Of a stretch of 64,000 nt of DNA, positions 10,671 to 25,186 are shown piece after piece. This DNA comes from Tyto alba. Taxonomy: Eukaryota; Chordata; Aves; Strigiformes; Tytonidae. The notes under the pieces were generated by a model. It was not told the DNA's origin, searched no databases, and was given only the letters and a program-made list of their open reading frames with translations. Position 1 is the stretch's first letter, and each line of letters starts with the position of its first letter. The stretch covers positions 2,979,730 to 3,043,729 of the forward strand of contig NW_024881324.1 of assembly GCF_018691265.1 (NCBI RefSeq). The letters run 5' to 3'. The position numbers and the translations under genes are program-made.

Positions 10671-12337
10671 GTCGTGTAGAAAGTTTGCTGGTTAATTGTA
10701 CTGTTTATCTATTGCAGCTTTAAATGTTGGAGTGTATTTTTAATCATTAGTCTGCAAGCTCTTTGATTTATTTTTATTTTTTATTTTTTTTATTAACAGT
10801 GTATACGTTGTGTTGGCCAAGAAAAGTTGGGTTGGCATAGCAGGAGGAGACTGGGTAGAGGTCATAGCAGAGCCAAGATCCACATCATGTGATTTAATGA
10901 GGGATGATGATTACTTTTGAGTATATAGTAAACAGATTCTGAAGTCCAAATGTGTAATTCTGTGGGGATGGATTTTTTGGAACTTGGACCAGAGATTGTC
11001 TATAAAACAACTTCTGGGATGTTTTGGACAAGTCAAGTGTATATACTACTCTACCGTAGATTTTGTGTAATAATGGAGATTCAGGTTCAACACTTACACT
11101 TAGGTTACTATTCAAACACCACACCCATTCCAAAGAAAAGCCAAACCTTTGCTGTTATGATCCTAGAAGTAACCTGTGCCAGCCTTGTAAAGGATTGGGT
11201 AGATTGTGGGCTCGGTTTGTGGAAAAATGTTACAGCAGGACATGAATCAAGAAGGATATGAAATCACAGATCGCACCTCTTGAAACCAAGAAGACCGTTT
11301 TACAAGTAGATGATTTTGGTCACATCTCCATGTTTCTATTTGGTAATTTTAAATTAATTCTTGATTTACAATAACCCCTGAGGAAATTATTTTAAGTAAA
11401 TAAAATAAACCTAACTTTATTCTGGTACACATCATAAAGTCATCATCATATGCGTAAACACCCTGCCTATTCAGCCTCTGGATAGCTGAATATATCTTAG
11501 CAAGGTTTTTTTACTGTTTTCATACAGAATAAAGAGTTTCAACTTTTGGTAAGAGACTCTTGAAGAAGAATCTTACTAAGTCTGATGATTAATATGTTTA
11601 CACAGAGTCTCATTTTTATGAGTTCTACATAGTTTGTAAAAGAGGATAAAATGCATTTCTGTTTTCTTCTATAGAGTTTCCTCTTACCAGTGACAAATAA
11701 CACTGCAGTATCCAAGCTGTGTAACTGGGACTTGGTCTTTAACATATAAGCCCAGATGCTTTCTGTGACTGCACGATGTGAGCTGGGCATAGCTTGTGGG
11801 GGCAGCTGAATGGATAGGATCCTGATCTGACCCATAACCAGCACTAAAATATTGGGTGGAATAGCAGCATTGCTACTTCTTTTAAAAAAACATTGACTGA
11901 GTTGACACTGCACGGAGCCAGAACCTCTCTCTTGGTTTAGTGCTCTCCTTCCTGCAGGTAGGGACGTTCTGGGGCCTTTTTGCATCCGGGTCTTTGCACA
12001 TTCAGTCATGTCAGGGACCGTTTGGGCCTTGGCTGTCCCTTTAAAACAATGTTTCAGGATTTTGTATGTTAAATGTTGGCAAGTAAAGGGCAGGCAAACC
12101 CTTGAGTGTTTTTGTAGACCTCCTTCATTCTCTGCTTTGTGATCTACATGAATTTGCCTCACAATTTGCATCTGCACTATTGTGAAAGATTTTGCTACTG
12201 CGTGGGTGTAAGCTGTCCTTCACACCCTTCCTGCCCACTCTACCCCCAAATACCTCTGAATACAATATCCAAAATATAATATCCTTCCTCGGCAGCTGCT
12301 CTTAAGCCTACAAAGCATACAGTCAAGATGGAATAAG
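10671..12337. other. Intergenic, no known element; one long unassigned ORF
   Basis: AT-rich DNA. The only notable item is an uninterrupted 212-codon reading frame on the - strand (11539-12177, MQMQIVRQIH start). I cannot match it to any family. It is basic, has no clear domain, and is not called as a gene. Confidence 0.5.
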
Positions 12338-12705
12338 CGGCAGCGCTGACTGCACCCCCCCATTCCCTGCCCCTGCGCCCCTGGGGGAGGAGGTAGAGAT
12401 ATCGGGAGCAGAGCTGAGCCCGGGAAGAAGGGAGGGGTGGGGGGAAGGTGTTCTCAAGATGTGGCAATGCTGCTCACTGTCCTACTCTGTTATGTGTTGT
12501 TAGTGTCTGTAATAAATGTATGTTCTTTTTTTCTTCCCCTAACGAGTCTGCCTTTTGCTCGTGATCATAAAAGGGGGATTTTTTCCCCACCCCAGTCCTA
12601 TCTCGAACCCCAAGCCTGGCTCTCTGCCCCTTCTCATTGCCAGAAGAGAAGGGAGAGAGAGCTGCTGCATGGTGGTTGGCTGCTGACCAGACTCAAACCA
12701 TGACA
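12338..12705 (+). mobile_element. Partial LTR (3' part), inverted relative to the copies at 9.6 and 30 kb
   Basis: Nearly the reverse complement of the first 400 bases or so of the LTR at 9626. It has the same 'gggggaggaggtagagata' segment, AATAAA at 12511-12516, the 'cttcccctaacgagtctgcc' segment, and the terminus ctcaaaccatgaca ending at 12705. The 5' half (U3) is missing, with the break near 12338. No target duplication is visible on the truncated side. Confidence 0.85.
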
Positions 12706-15700
12706 TTACCGAAGTTTTAAAATAAGTGGTTGATGTGACATCTTCCAGTTTGATTTGTTTGTAATAGTGTTTTTTTACTGATTCTCCAGCTGGTAGAGAA
12801 TCTCTTACTCCTATGCCTTGTGTCTGTTTGTCTATGTGCCTATCCTTGTGCCAGTGGTACACTGCTGCATTTTCCAAATGGTTCTGTTCCATTTCAAGAA
12901 AAGCTTTAGGTAGCAATTCTGCCCATCCTGTTGTCACTTATTTGAAGGGAAAAAAAATTTCCTAAGTCATGTCTCATTTGCTCTTGTGTATGCAGGTTGT
13001 AAGTTTATATTAAAAAACGTTGAAAAACTTTGAAATAATGAGTAATGACCTTCAATCTTATAGTCCTATATAAACACTAAGAATTTGAAAAATTTTACTT
13101 ACTACTGTGGTTTTATTTAACATATACTTACTGCTCTATTTAACTGTAATTCCAGATATACTAGAAAGGGACAGTTTTTCAAGTTTATCTGGTTGACATT
13201 TCATGTTTAGCTCATTTGGAAGAGGACTGTATGTTTATGGCAACACATTTAAATCTGTAATACATGACATGCATAAAATCTTCTAGCTAGGTGGCACCAT
13301 ATGTCAACAAACGTTTTGTGAGTTACCATCAGTTTGAATTTATGCTGCCATTGAAGCAGAGTTGAATTTCCCAGGATGTTTTTTAAAACCAACCCAGACT
13401 TTCTGCAACAAATTGAGAAAATTAAAGGCATTTTTTTCTAAATGCACCAAAAGATTTTAAGGAAACACTGAAGACTGATTTGTAGTTTATTTTTTTCTCT
13501 AATAACTGCTATATCATAAATTGTGTTGAAGAAAGGATGTGAGCAATGGTGAAAGAAATCATCTTAGTTCTATTATTCCACAGGCTAGAAATATGTCAGT
13601 GAAAATGAAGAATTGATAAATAACTGTGAAATTTTTTTTTTTTTTTTGGATACCTATCATCAATATAGCACAGCTATCTTCAGCTGACAGCAAAGGGAAT
13701 GTTGAGAATGTATTGCACACATTTGCAAACCTCTTTGTAAACAGTGATTCACCATGAAGCAACTTTCCTCCACTGTCTGTATTGAGATTCACAAGTATAG
13801 TAATAATATACTTTAATAATATAATTTACATGAAAATATTAGGAATAAATGAAAAAATCTTTCTAATGAGCCTCCTTTTCTCTTTATTAAAAAAAAATAA
13901 AATTAAAAAGCACAATGACATTTTTTAAAGGCAGGTAGTTCTTCGCTTTCTGGCAGATGAATTGCTGTGACAAGAGATTAATGCAGGCAAGACCCAAACA
14001 GCTGACCAGCAGAAATAACCTGATTCCTCCAGCCCTACATTCCAGAGTGGATAGCTGGTCTTTTCCACACTACTCCTTTTTGAGTTTGTTGCTTCGGTGC
14101 TTTTCATCTACCTGGCTACAGTAGGATTTAGTGTCTACATACTATTACTGCCACAAGGATGGATATATGCTAGGTTTTCTGTATCTTAAAAAAGGTACAG
14201 CCTTCTACCATCCTGCTTGAGATATGTTTTATTATAAAAGCTAACTTGTGTCCAAATAAGGGGAGGGAAGGAAAACAACACCACCCACCTCACTAATTAT
14301 GCTAGAAGGGCCAGGGCACCTCCAAAGAGATCACATTTATTCCCAGTGAGTTTAAACCCTCACTTGAATGTTATAGAACTGGGGTTTTTTAGATTATTTG
14401 GGCTTATGTTGGTTCCCATCTTGCAGGATGGCATGTGTGTACATATTGCAGTGACATTTTGAAAGGTTCTTTAACTTGGCGATGGCTGGAAGAAAAGGGG
14501 CATGGGGTGGGAGAGGGAGAAGAGCCACAGTTGCTTGGAGGCCAGAAGACAATGCATTGCCATTGAAGGAATCTTCCTAGACTGATCAAAAAAGACTGGG
14601 AGATGTCTTAATTGCAGCAAGTATCCTCCTACAGAGAAATGCTTGTCTTTGAACTAGTAAAACAGACTTTTTTTTTTTTTTTTTTTTGATCATGAGTCTT
14701 TCAGGTACTGGGAAAATAATACTCCAGAAAGAAAGGAAATCTTCACATGAATTAAAAAAGTGTTTTTCACTGTGCACCCTTTCGCTACCTGCTCTATAGC
14801 CCCAGCTAGCAGTGCAGGAAAGAAATTAGTTCTAAGCAGCTCTTGTCCCTCCCTGCAGGTGAGGGGTTTTCTTGCTCACCATAAATCTGCACAAAGCCAG
14901 GGCAAAGTGATGTTCCTCCTCCACATATTTGGTAAAGGAAACAAACATACAAAGCAAAACCATGCATCTCCATGACTGTCCATCATGGTCCAGGTCTCCC
15001 TGCTGATAGACATCAGGGTGTTCTACAGTAATCCCATAAACAGGTTATTCTGGGCTGCCATTCTGTGCTTGGAGTGCATTCAGCGCGGCTTTGCAGGGTA
15101 ACGTATGGCAACACGGGTATGCTGCCATTGTTACTAGGGATTTATTACTGGAAACAGAAGACCTGATGAAACATTCTTTATACTTAGTGTTTTGCCTCAC
15201 AACGAATTTGAATGATAAGACTAGATACTATTTTTGCAGGGAAAAAACCCTCAGAAGCAGCCCTATGAAAAGCCAAATGCCCAGCTCTCTATTTGCTTCT
15301 GGGGCACTCTGTCCATTGCAGGATTAAAAATCAGTGAATCTGTAGCAGATTTATGAACTAACACTAACTTTATTTTTAGAAGGGTCAACCTGGATAACAT
15401 GAAACACCTTGTAATCTGATTGCTCGTTCTTTGGTAATTCAGTATATTACAGAGCATGCTCTGAAATTCTTCATTATGTTCAAGTAAAACTCTTTTTGTT
15501 TAACATGGGAGAGGGAGAAAGGTTTAACAGCATAATGAGAAGGAAAACACTGATAGGCAATATTTAATTCACTTTTTTATGTACAAAACATAGATTGTTG
15601 CTAGGAAATGCTAGGGTGTCAACAGAGCCCTCTTCTGACAGTACCGTAATTCTTGTTGAAACAGAGGTTTAGTCAGCACATCTGTAGGGCTTACGCTTAA

Positions 15701-18700
15701 ATTTTTTGCAGTGTGTTTGAGAAAATAGTCTATTAACTGCGTCCCTTCATTTTCTTCTCTTGTAAAAGAAATAAAAGCCTAACATACACTAGAAGAAACA
15801 GGGTGCTGATGAATACCATGTCTTTATATATGAGTAATTAAGAGCCTTGCTGAAGCTCTGATGTGCCTGCAGTCCTGTTTTTTCAATCATGTGCGTGCTC
15901 TGTATTATCAGTTGAGGACTTGTGCTTTAACTATGTCACATCCCACAATCATTTTATTAGTCTTTATGTTGAGAGGAGCCACAGTCACAATACCATGTAT
16001 CACATAACCTATGCTTTATGTAAGTTCGAGTGAAAGTATCTACCTTCATTTTATATTAATGTCTGCTTTGTATTGAAAATGTCATTAAAATCTACCAATT
16101 AAGACAGATGGGAATGACTTGATGGTGAAACATACATGCTAGTACAATTACAGTTGCATTTACAATGCAGGTGAGATCTAGGAAAGACAGACAGTGACCT
16201 GTAAACCCAGTAGCGTTCTGTGGTTCTTGCTCAGGAATTCCCGAATGAGAGGGCAGGTCAGGCTGTCCATTCACAAACGTTCTCATTTCTCTCTCTCTCT
16301 CTGGAGGAGGAGATAGGTCTAAGCTAGGAAGTCTTGAAGAATCCTACTAACTGTTGCGAAGCCTGATTTTTGTGCCATTTCCAAAATATAGTTACTATCA
16401 TCCGAAGCTGTAGAAGGTAGTGAGAGGTTTTGATTCTAACACTAATAAAAGTATAAAAAAAAATGGACCCAGAAGAGGCACTTGTCACCTATTTGGCAAA
16501 GCATTTTTATGTTCTAGCTGACAGAAGGATTTAAATATAAGAAATACTGAGACTTCTTTTTCTTTCTTACGTTTTTGCCTCTTTTAACAGATATTTGAAG
16601 AAGCATAGTCCTAAAACTGTTGTATCTCTTCATTGTTCCTTTCCAAATTAGATTTTTTTCACCATCTTAGCTGCTGTTCTGTCTCTGATGAAGAATAACT
16701 TTGCCTAAACATCATAGGAAATAATTGCATTTGGGCACACAATGAGACTTCCTGGACTGGTGAAGAAAACACACCTTCCCATTGTCCTTTTGTTTTGTCA
16801 GTGAGCAGTCATTCTCTTCAAAATATTGATAATTGCTGTCATGGCAACAAAACAAAAAACATGGTGTGGCAACTGTTTTCAGCATTGAACATGTGATATC
16901 TCTTTCCAACTGTGAAACACTTCAGTTTTTAACCAGGACAAGAGGTGTCCTCTATTTTAAACCCATCATGGACAGATCATATTTTCTGATCCAGGTGTGG
17001 GTTAGTTTTTTGGTTGGTTGGTTGGTTGTTTTTTTGTTTGTTTGTTTGTTTGCTTTTTTTGGGGATGGAGGGAGGTGGTTCTTTTAGGCAGATGGGTAAC
17101 AGGTTAATTTTTAGAGGTGGGAGAGGAATGACAGGCCAACCAGTGGAAAGTAATCAACTCAATCCCAATAGCTATCTGCGCTAGTCCTGAGCACCTCTGC
17201 AACTACCTGGAGTGGGGTTGGCACTGAAATTCTGGGGGCTCTGGCAGTAACCAACCTAGCTCTTGTGTTCTTCAGCCCAAGAAGAACAAAGCAACAAATA
17301 CAGGAGCTTTCCAGAAAGCGGTGGTCATACTGCAACTTGTGGGAAAAAGGTTTCTCAGGTGACTGTAACAGAACAGCCAAGAGAACAGTGGGAAGGAAGG
17401 TGAGATAAGCTGGCAGGGGGGAACAGCTTTGAGAAGATGGGGGTCAGGTTGTGAACCTAGAGATGTACAGCTTTAATGTGTGACTTTTTCCTTGAGCTTC
17501 TGCAATAACAATTTGATGGCAATGTGCTTTTTTTCCTCTGTCTTTTCCACATTAGCTAACAACAACTTGTAAGAACTGTAAATTGAGGAAGGCAATTCAT
17601 ATACTTCTGGATACTACAGAACATTTCATTGTAAATGATTGTCTTAGGATGTAATTCTATTGAGCTGGGGAAGAAAATGGAACTTGAGATTCTTTTTGGA
17701 CTGCAGATTTATTTCCTGTTCTGAGGAAGGCACGCTGACCTTGTCACATTTGGATTTGATTCAAGGGACAAGGCTTCAAAGAGGTGAAAGAAAGAAGATT
17801 GTAATGGGAGTTTAATTAGTTCCTAATACTATTCATTAGATTTTTAAGTCACACAATTGTGTGGCATGTCACATGCTACCTAAAATCTGAGGGAGGGTTG
17901 GAGAGTAATATTTAGCTTTCAGCCAGTAACTATAAAAAATCTGAAAAAAAATGTTTTTTCCCTTCATAATACTGAAAATACACCCTTGCCAATTGAGAGG
18001 GGAAGGTGCAGAATGAACACAGATCTAACTTGCACAAGAGGAAGATAAGCTATGCTAGCTGGTGTTTTTTCCTCTTTCCTTATGATACTGAAGCTCTTAC
18101 CAATAAAACAAGTATTTTAAGTCATATGATAAAAAGCTGTTAGAAGGGGTGTGTACTTGATCACCATTTGTTTTCTTTTGACTGACAGTTTGTTGTTAAA
18201 GCACTTGATGCCGCCTTAACTTGTTTTAACACAAGTCACTGGTCTACTTTTTCGTCATCACCTCACTTTCTCACCTTGTTGCTGCTACAGTTGACACAGC
18301 AGTGCAAAATTTGTTAAGAAACACTTGAATAATCCTGTACCAGTCTTTGACAGAAATAAACATAAACATGTCATCCAGAATAAGTATTGTTATCTCTGCA
18401 AAACCAGTGTGTAAATTATTAGAGTGAGGAAACAAGTAAGTTCTGAGTTTTAGGAGGAGGGGATGGGTCTGTCTGATTTTTTTTTTTTTGGTAGCTTGAC
18501 CACAGTGAGAAGACTTGCTGGTCTTTCCAACATGTACTGACATTATACATTTAAAATTCCATATATTTTATTAGAGCAACCTTTTACTAGAATTTACAAA
18601 CTCATAAGCAGAGACAAGATATTTTGCCTTTAAATGTTTAGAAGTGCTTTTCTTAAAATATTGTTGCTGTTTCAAGGAATAAAATTGATTAAAGCACTGT

Positions 18701-21700
18701 TTCTATCTATGCTATGGATCCCTACAAACTTTTTTTTTTTTTTTAAGTCTGTCACACTGTGTCTTACGTGTAGAATTAGGTCATTGCAATATCAAGAATG
18801 TACCTTCTTCTGTCTGCCTTGAAACTTGCTCAAATTTAGATATATTTTTATCATACTTGTTAAACTAAGGCCAAATTCCCAAATATTACATGCACTGAGT
18901 ATATTTTTCACCTTCCTACAGATACCACTTGGTATCTTTGCTGTGTTCCTTCCCTGATTTAGTCAGTGTTATAAGGACTCAGTAAGAGAGTGCCTGCTTG
19001 CCTTCCCCGTTGCTGCCAAAGCAATAAGAACAGATCAATAGCTACGGATTGAAATGTAGGTAAGGAACTGAAGTGAGGAGAGTCTGGGACTCTAAGCCTG
19101 TTATGAGATTGATTGATAATATAGCGCACAGTAAGTGAGTCTTTCATCCTCTGAGATGTTTGTCTACTATAGACAATGAAATATTTAAAATGTCGGAGTT
19201 TTTTTCGTCATTCCTTTTCAGGCATCCAAAAGTCAAGTACTCTCAAGCCAAGTGCTTGGAGTAGGTATATATCAGACTTTCATGACCACTGTAGGGGAAT
19301 AACTCTGTGGAAGTCAGAAATTACTTGTGTGTGTTTTATTATGAGTGAGAGATGCTCTCTTTCTTTCCAATGATCTTCTGGATAATATCTCGCTTCTTGA
19401 CAGGGTTAAACAAATTCACTGCAAATCAAACAATATCATCAGCCTTTTCTCAGTAGATTATAAAGAAATCAGCTTAGAAATTTTCATTTCACTTCCACAT
19501 AAATGTCGGGAATATCCAGCTCTTACTGTGCTTCCAGTTTGTTCCTAGTCTATCTGTACATATATTTAAATTGGATACCAACTACTTTAATTTCTGTTTG
19601 TTTTAGAATTATTTTCACTCATCATCAGGTTTTGGAGTTAATTGTTCTGAAAACAGGGAATACATGACTGACTTGGAAGCACAAGAAAGGCGATCTATTG
19701 GAATTGCTTCTCTTCTGAATTTAAAACTTTGCCTTTTCCCTGATGCCCCTAGTCCTGCAAATGGGAATAGGATTGGTATTTCTCATCTAGCATGCTTGCT
19801 TGTTTACCCCGCTAAGCAAAACTCAGGACATGGACTAGAATGACAACTCATTCTGGGTTTGCATTCCAGGTGTTCACAGTCATCCTACCCCAGTTCTGTA
19901 CATATCCTGGTGAGAAAGATAGTGGGGTTTACTTACGATGGTATGAAATACATTGAACATGCATATGTTATGATGTACCTCCCTCACTAACCGAGCATTT
20001 TTCTTGCACTATACAAATAGTTGTTCTGTCTCATTTTCTGGAAGAGGTATGAAAATATCTTTAAAATAATAATAATAGTAATAGTACTCCTGGAGGTGTG
20101 AAAATCTTCAGGTATAATTTTTTGAAATGTCTTTAGACCTTATCATTAACGTGGTTGTAGAAGAAATATGAAGTTCGAGCTTCTTCTAAGTTTAGGTAAG
20201 ATGAGTGTTGAATGGATGTAATATAACAAATCTAAAACCAACTGCTTGTAATTTAATGTATGTATTTGGTTTATAGAAAGAAAAATTGGAAAATATTCTA
20301 TATTCTATTCTGTTATTGTGCATGATATCAGATCTAAAAATTTATATGTGCAGGGCTCATTCTTTAAATATTAAACCTACTAAAATATCTGTTATATCTA
20401 TTATGAAGATATTTTCTTGAAGATCTGAGTTTGTCAATTTTTCAGTCAAACAAAGAATGCTAATTTAATAAAGAAAAGTTAAAATATTCTGTTAAATGTA
20501 CACTGAAGATGTTTGTATGAATTGCAAAACAGTTGAAATTGGTATCTTACGTATTCTGCATGTTGCTTGATCTTTTTCTACTAACACTGTGTTCAAAATC
20601 CTGATCACAGTGAAGACAATTTGACTTAAGTGGAGGCAAAATTTCCAGCAGATATTTAGAATTCTTTTTTCTGTTGTATCTATTGCCAAAATATGAACAG
20701 TAAGAGGAAACTGGTCAAAAGAATTTGAAACTATCTGAGAGAGAGGAAAATGGGGCAGGATGGGCCTTGGTCTTCACATTAAGCCTGACTCATTTTTCCT
20801 GTGAGCAACCAGATGGCGTTTCTTCCTCACTGCCTGGCCTCCATCTAAGGAGAGTAGCAGTCGTCTAAAGTAATATAAATCTGTAGGTTGACCATTATGT
20901 AAGGATTAATATTTGAAAAATTCAAACAATGAATTGTGTAGATCAGTAAGCCTGTGGAAAGTGATTGGTACTGCTATAAAAAATGTAGGAAGGAGAGAGA
21001 GGAGAGAAAAAGTAAACATTTTGATAAAATAACAGTGGACAATCACCCCTGTCTGCCATTCTGTGCGAAAGCAGAGATGAAACTATTTTATTGGAGTTTA
21101 CAAAACCCCTCTAGTTTGACACTTGGAAATGAAATGGCTGTTCCTCAAATCTGTTTGAGATCCTGTGGATTTGTATCTTTCCTGGGACATGTTCGGACCT
21201 CTGCCCATTGAGTAGTGTGCCTGTTGTTGCATACTGTGCACTTAGACCAGCTGAGTTGGTACTACACAGTGCTAGAGAAAGCTGGTTCCATTTCTACATC
21301 ACCCGTTTGCTTTGTCATTTTGGTTAATCCATGTAAAGGATGAAGTTAGCTATCTGCACCCTTCAGTGGATATACATAGGGTTGCATTTTGAAATCTCTG
21401 GACAAACACTTCACTCTGTTTATCAGCCACAAAAAGGTTCTACCTTTTGGAAGTAGTGGCAGATTTTACAATTAATACATTTTAATACCATTATATACTG
21501 AATGAAGTGCTAACAAAGGTTCTTCTTTTCTGCTTTGAGAACAATCTGAAGCTTGTGATATTTTTGGAGGTTTTGTTTTGTTGTTTATTTTCACTTTGTT
21601 ATTCTTTTTCTGACACCTCCGGAGTCTGAATACTGAGGGTTTTGTTTTCTTATCTTCTAGTCTTTAATCTATGATGTAAAACCTGTCCCATTGAACTCAT

Positions 21701-22754
21701 GCACTATGGGTTAAACTGCTTCTGACATAAGACACACAGGAAGCTTGTAATATCATTCCTGATGAATGAAATTACTGAATAGCTTATGGAGGATTAACAT
21801 TTCATCGCTTCTTTTAAAACAAAGTTAACATCCTCTGGGTCATGACAATGAATGAAATAGCAATCTGATTTGTGTGCACAGGCTTTCTTAACCAGTAATA
21901 TGTAGCTTCTGTTTCAAATTATTTGCACCTATATATCCTCTGAGCTACGGTGTTTCCTTTGTCTTAGGGCTTGGCCAATATTAATAAAATATAAGCACTT
22001 ATACTGGCCTTTGAATTGTTAGCTGACTCAGGCAATAGCTTAGCACCTGAGATAACACAGAAGGTTATCTCTAGCATTCTGTTCTTACATGCTACTTTGC
22101 TTCCAGAAATGCTAGGAAAGGCTTCAGAACAAATCACCTCCTAGCCCATTTTGGGACATACGAGGACTAGAGCATTGTTGAAGTTTACTACTAAACAAAC
22201 TGGTTTACCGCGGCTTATGACGCTCTTCAGTAATATTTCTGTTGTAATTCAGGATGGTCTTGTAACTTAAGAATGAACTGAATTGATAAAGTTTTGACAT
22301 TGTGGCTGTGATGAACACAGAAATGCTTGCTGGTATTTGTACCAAATTATAATGCTGTAGACATAATTCTCTAGCAGTCTAAGTTAGCGGTCATCTCGGA
22401 TTTGCTGTTACCTGACGCCCTGCAGAGGTGTATGTGGGGGGGTGGATCTTATGTCAGTATTTGTAATACATCTATGCACTTCAGACAAAGAATAATACAA
22501 ATATGTTGCAATAATTCTCCATCTTAAGGTTCTTCTTTGGCTTCTCTTCTTTGTGCTTTGTCTTTTTAATTTTTACCAAGCAACTAGATATGTCCATAAT
22601 TTCCAATAATGCTTTTTTAATTGAGGGAAAAATATAGCCACACTTTCTTGGTATGTCTTACAGATTGATCAGAGAAACACATTTTATTTTCTAATAGAAA
22701 ACCCAGGAGGTTTTTTTTTTTTTAATTTTTCCAATACAAAGCCACTTATAACCA
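12706..22754. other. 10-kb AT-rich gene-free stretch
   Basis: No coding exon or retroelement recognised. Simple-sequence patches include T runs at 13630 and 14670, a (CT)n tract near 16288-16303, and a TTGG/TTTG tract at 17005-17060. ORFs here are all under 100 codons and overlap on both strands, as expected by chance. Confidence 0.55.
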
Positions 22755-24420
22755 GGAGGTAGATATCAGTATCTTGATAAGCTTCTTGGCCACCTGGGCA
22801 CACTGCTGGATCACATTCAGTCAGCTGTTGACCAACACGTCCAGGTCCTTTTCCACCAGGCGGCTTTCCATTCGCTCTTCCCCAAGCCTGTAGGGTTGTG
22901 TGGGGTTGTTGTGACCCAAGTGCAGGACCTGGCTATTGAGCCTTGTTGAACAATTGGTCTTGGCCCATTGATCCAACCTGTCCAGAGCCCTCTGTAGAGC
23001 CTTCCTCCCCTCAAGCAGATCAACACTCCTGCCCAATTTGGTGTCATCTGCAAAGTTACTGAGGGTGGACTCAATCCCCTCATCCAGATCACCGGTAAAG
23101 ATATTAAACAGAACTGGCCCCAGTACTGAGCCCTGGGGAACACCACTTGTGACTGGCTGCCAACCGGATTAGCTCCATTCACCACCACTCTTTGGGCCCT
23201 GCCATCCAGTCAGTTTTTTACCCAGCAAAGAGTACACCCATCCAAGCCATGAGCAGCCAGTTTCTCCAGGAGAATGTTGTGGGAAATGTCAGAGGCTTTA
23301 CTAATGTCCAAGTAAACAACATCCACAGCCTTTCCCTTATCCACAAAGCAGATTATTTTGTCATAGAAGGAGATGAGGTTCGTCAAGCATGACCTGCCTT
23401 TCATAAACCCATGCTGCCTGGACCTGATCACCTGGTTGTCCTGTACATGCCACACGATGGCACTCAAGATGATCTGCTCCATGACCTTCCTTGGCACCAA
23501 GGTCAGACTGACAGGCCTGGAGTTCCCCAGATCCTCCTTCCGTCCCTTCTTGTAGATGGATGTCACATTTGCTAACCTTCAGTCAGCTGGGACCTCCCCA
23601 GTTAGCTGGGACCTCCCCAGTTAGCCAGGACCTCCCCAGTGAGCCAGGATTGCTGACAAATGATTGAAAGTGGTTTGGTGAGCACTTCTGCCAGCGCTCT
23701 CAGTACCCCTGGGTGGATTTCATCCAAGGCAGAAATTCTGCAAACCCTCTCTTTACTTCTCCATGAATCAAAAACTGTATCATTCCATGATTACTTTGTC
23801 CAAGACAGCCTCCAGTCATCATATGACTCACAAGTCCTTCTCTGTTCACAACCAACAGGTCCAGCAGGATTTCTTCCCTAGTTGACTCGCTCAGCAGGTG
23901 TGTCAGGAAGGTCTTTTCCACATACTCCAGCACCTTCTAGGCTGTTTCTTCTCTGCTGTATTGTACTTCTAGGAGACATCTGCTAAGTCGAAGTCCCCCA
24001 GGAGAAAAAGGACAAGTGATCATGACACTTCTCCCAGCTGCGTATAGAATATTTCATCTGCCTCTTCATCCTGGTTGGGTGGTCTATAACAGACTCTCAC
24101 CATGGTATCTGCCTTGCTGGCCTCTCCCCTGATTCTTACCCATAAACACTCAACCCTATCATCACCATCATCAAACTCTAGACAATACAAAACACTCTCT
24201 AACATACAGAGCTACCCCATTGCCTCTCCCTCCTTTCCTGTCCCTTCTGAAGAGTTTATAGCCACCCATTGCAGCACTCCAGCTGTGTGAGTCATCCCAC
24301 CATGTTTCCATGATGGCAACTATATCATAGTTTTCCAACTTCAGAAGGTCTTTCAGCTCCTCCTGCTTGTTGTCCATGCTACATACATTGTTGTAGATGC
24401 ACTGCAGTTAGGCATTTGAT
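22755..24420 (-). mobile_element. CR1 LINE, ORF2 remnant (EN + partial RT), antisense
   Basis: Reading on the - strand: endonuclease pieces with TETWWDD-like METWWDD and GVALYVRE (24377-24171), then VRVCYRPPNQDEEADEIF (24205-24020), then the end of EN with LLDLLVVNREGLV (23933-23700). Reverse transcriptase follows, with PVSLTLVP and the motif A block YLDISKA (23566-23210). The catalytic box then reads FADDTKLG near 23050-23030. The frame shifts several times, the linker between EN and RT is deleted, and the 3' UTR is missing, so it is dead. A 19-bp unit (gttagctgggacctcccca type) is repeated about three times at 23580-23645. Confidence 0.93.
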
Positions 24421-25181
24421 CCTGCCACATTTTGGGAGAAGAAAAAAAGGAATTAGGAAGCCCTAATTCCCATGTAACTTTTCTCAGGCACTTTCGTGGT
24501 TTCTAACGCATCAATAACATTTGTGTCTGCTGCTGCATGGATCTCTGTCCTCTACCTCCATTGAGGAGGCAGGCAGATCTTACTGTGTGCAAGGAATTTT
24601 TGATTTTTTTTGAAAAAGCAAAACAAAACAAAACCAAAGCCAAAAAAAAAAAAAAAAACAGGCTTTGATATATAACTTCTTTACTTCCATGAAATTTGAA
24701 AATATTCTAACACTGTGAGGAGGAAGGGCTAGAAATAACATGTCCCGGCTATTTTTAGAATAAAATTTTAGAAGGCCATGTTAAACTCTGGTGCATTTCT
24801 GACTTTGGTGGATGTGTACTCACCTCATTAAGGATTTTTACAAGCTTGAGTATCTGTGTTGAAGTGATTCCTTTGTGTGCATAACATTAATTTCTTTGAA
24901 ATTTAACTTTCAGTACAAGTTTTTTATTGCTGTCTCAAAAGAAGAAGCTACCACAGTTACATCTTTGGACTAAGCAATATGAGATGGAGTAGCAAGTACT
25001 ACAGGATAGATGCACTTCTGTATAACACATTCTTGTGTATCACATTTATTGCCAAAGTGTGTTTATGGTAGAAAAAAAAAATAATCTATTTGTATGTCCA
25101 AAGGGTATCTCTCAGTATTTTTTGTGATTGCAAGGGATAGTTTTGGATCTGAAAATTCAAGCATTGCAAATTGTCAGAAAG
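24421..25181. other. Intergenic AT-rich stretch
   Basis: An A-rich low-complexity tract lies at 24605-24660. Nothing else recognised. Confidence 0.6.
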
Positions 25182-25186
25182 ATATC

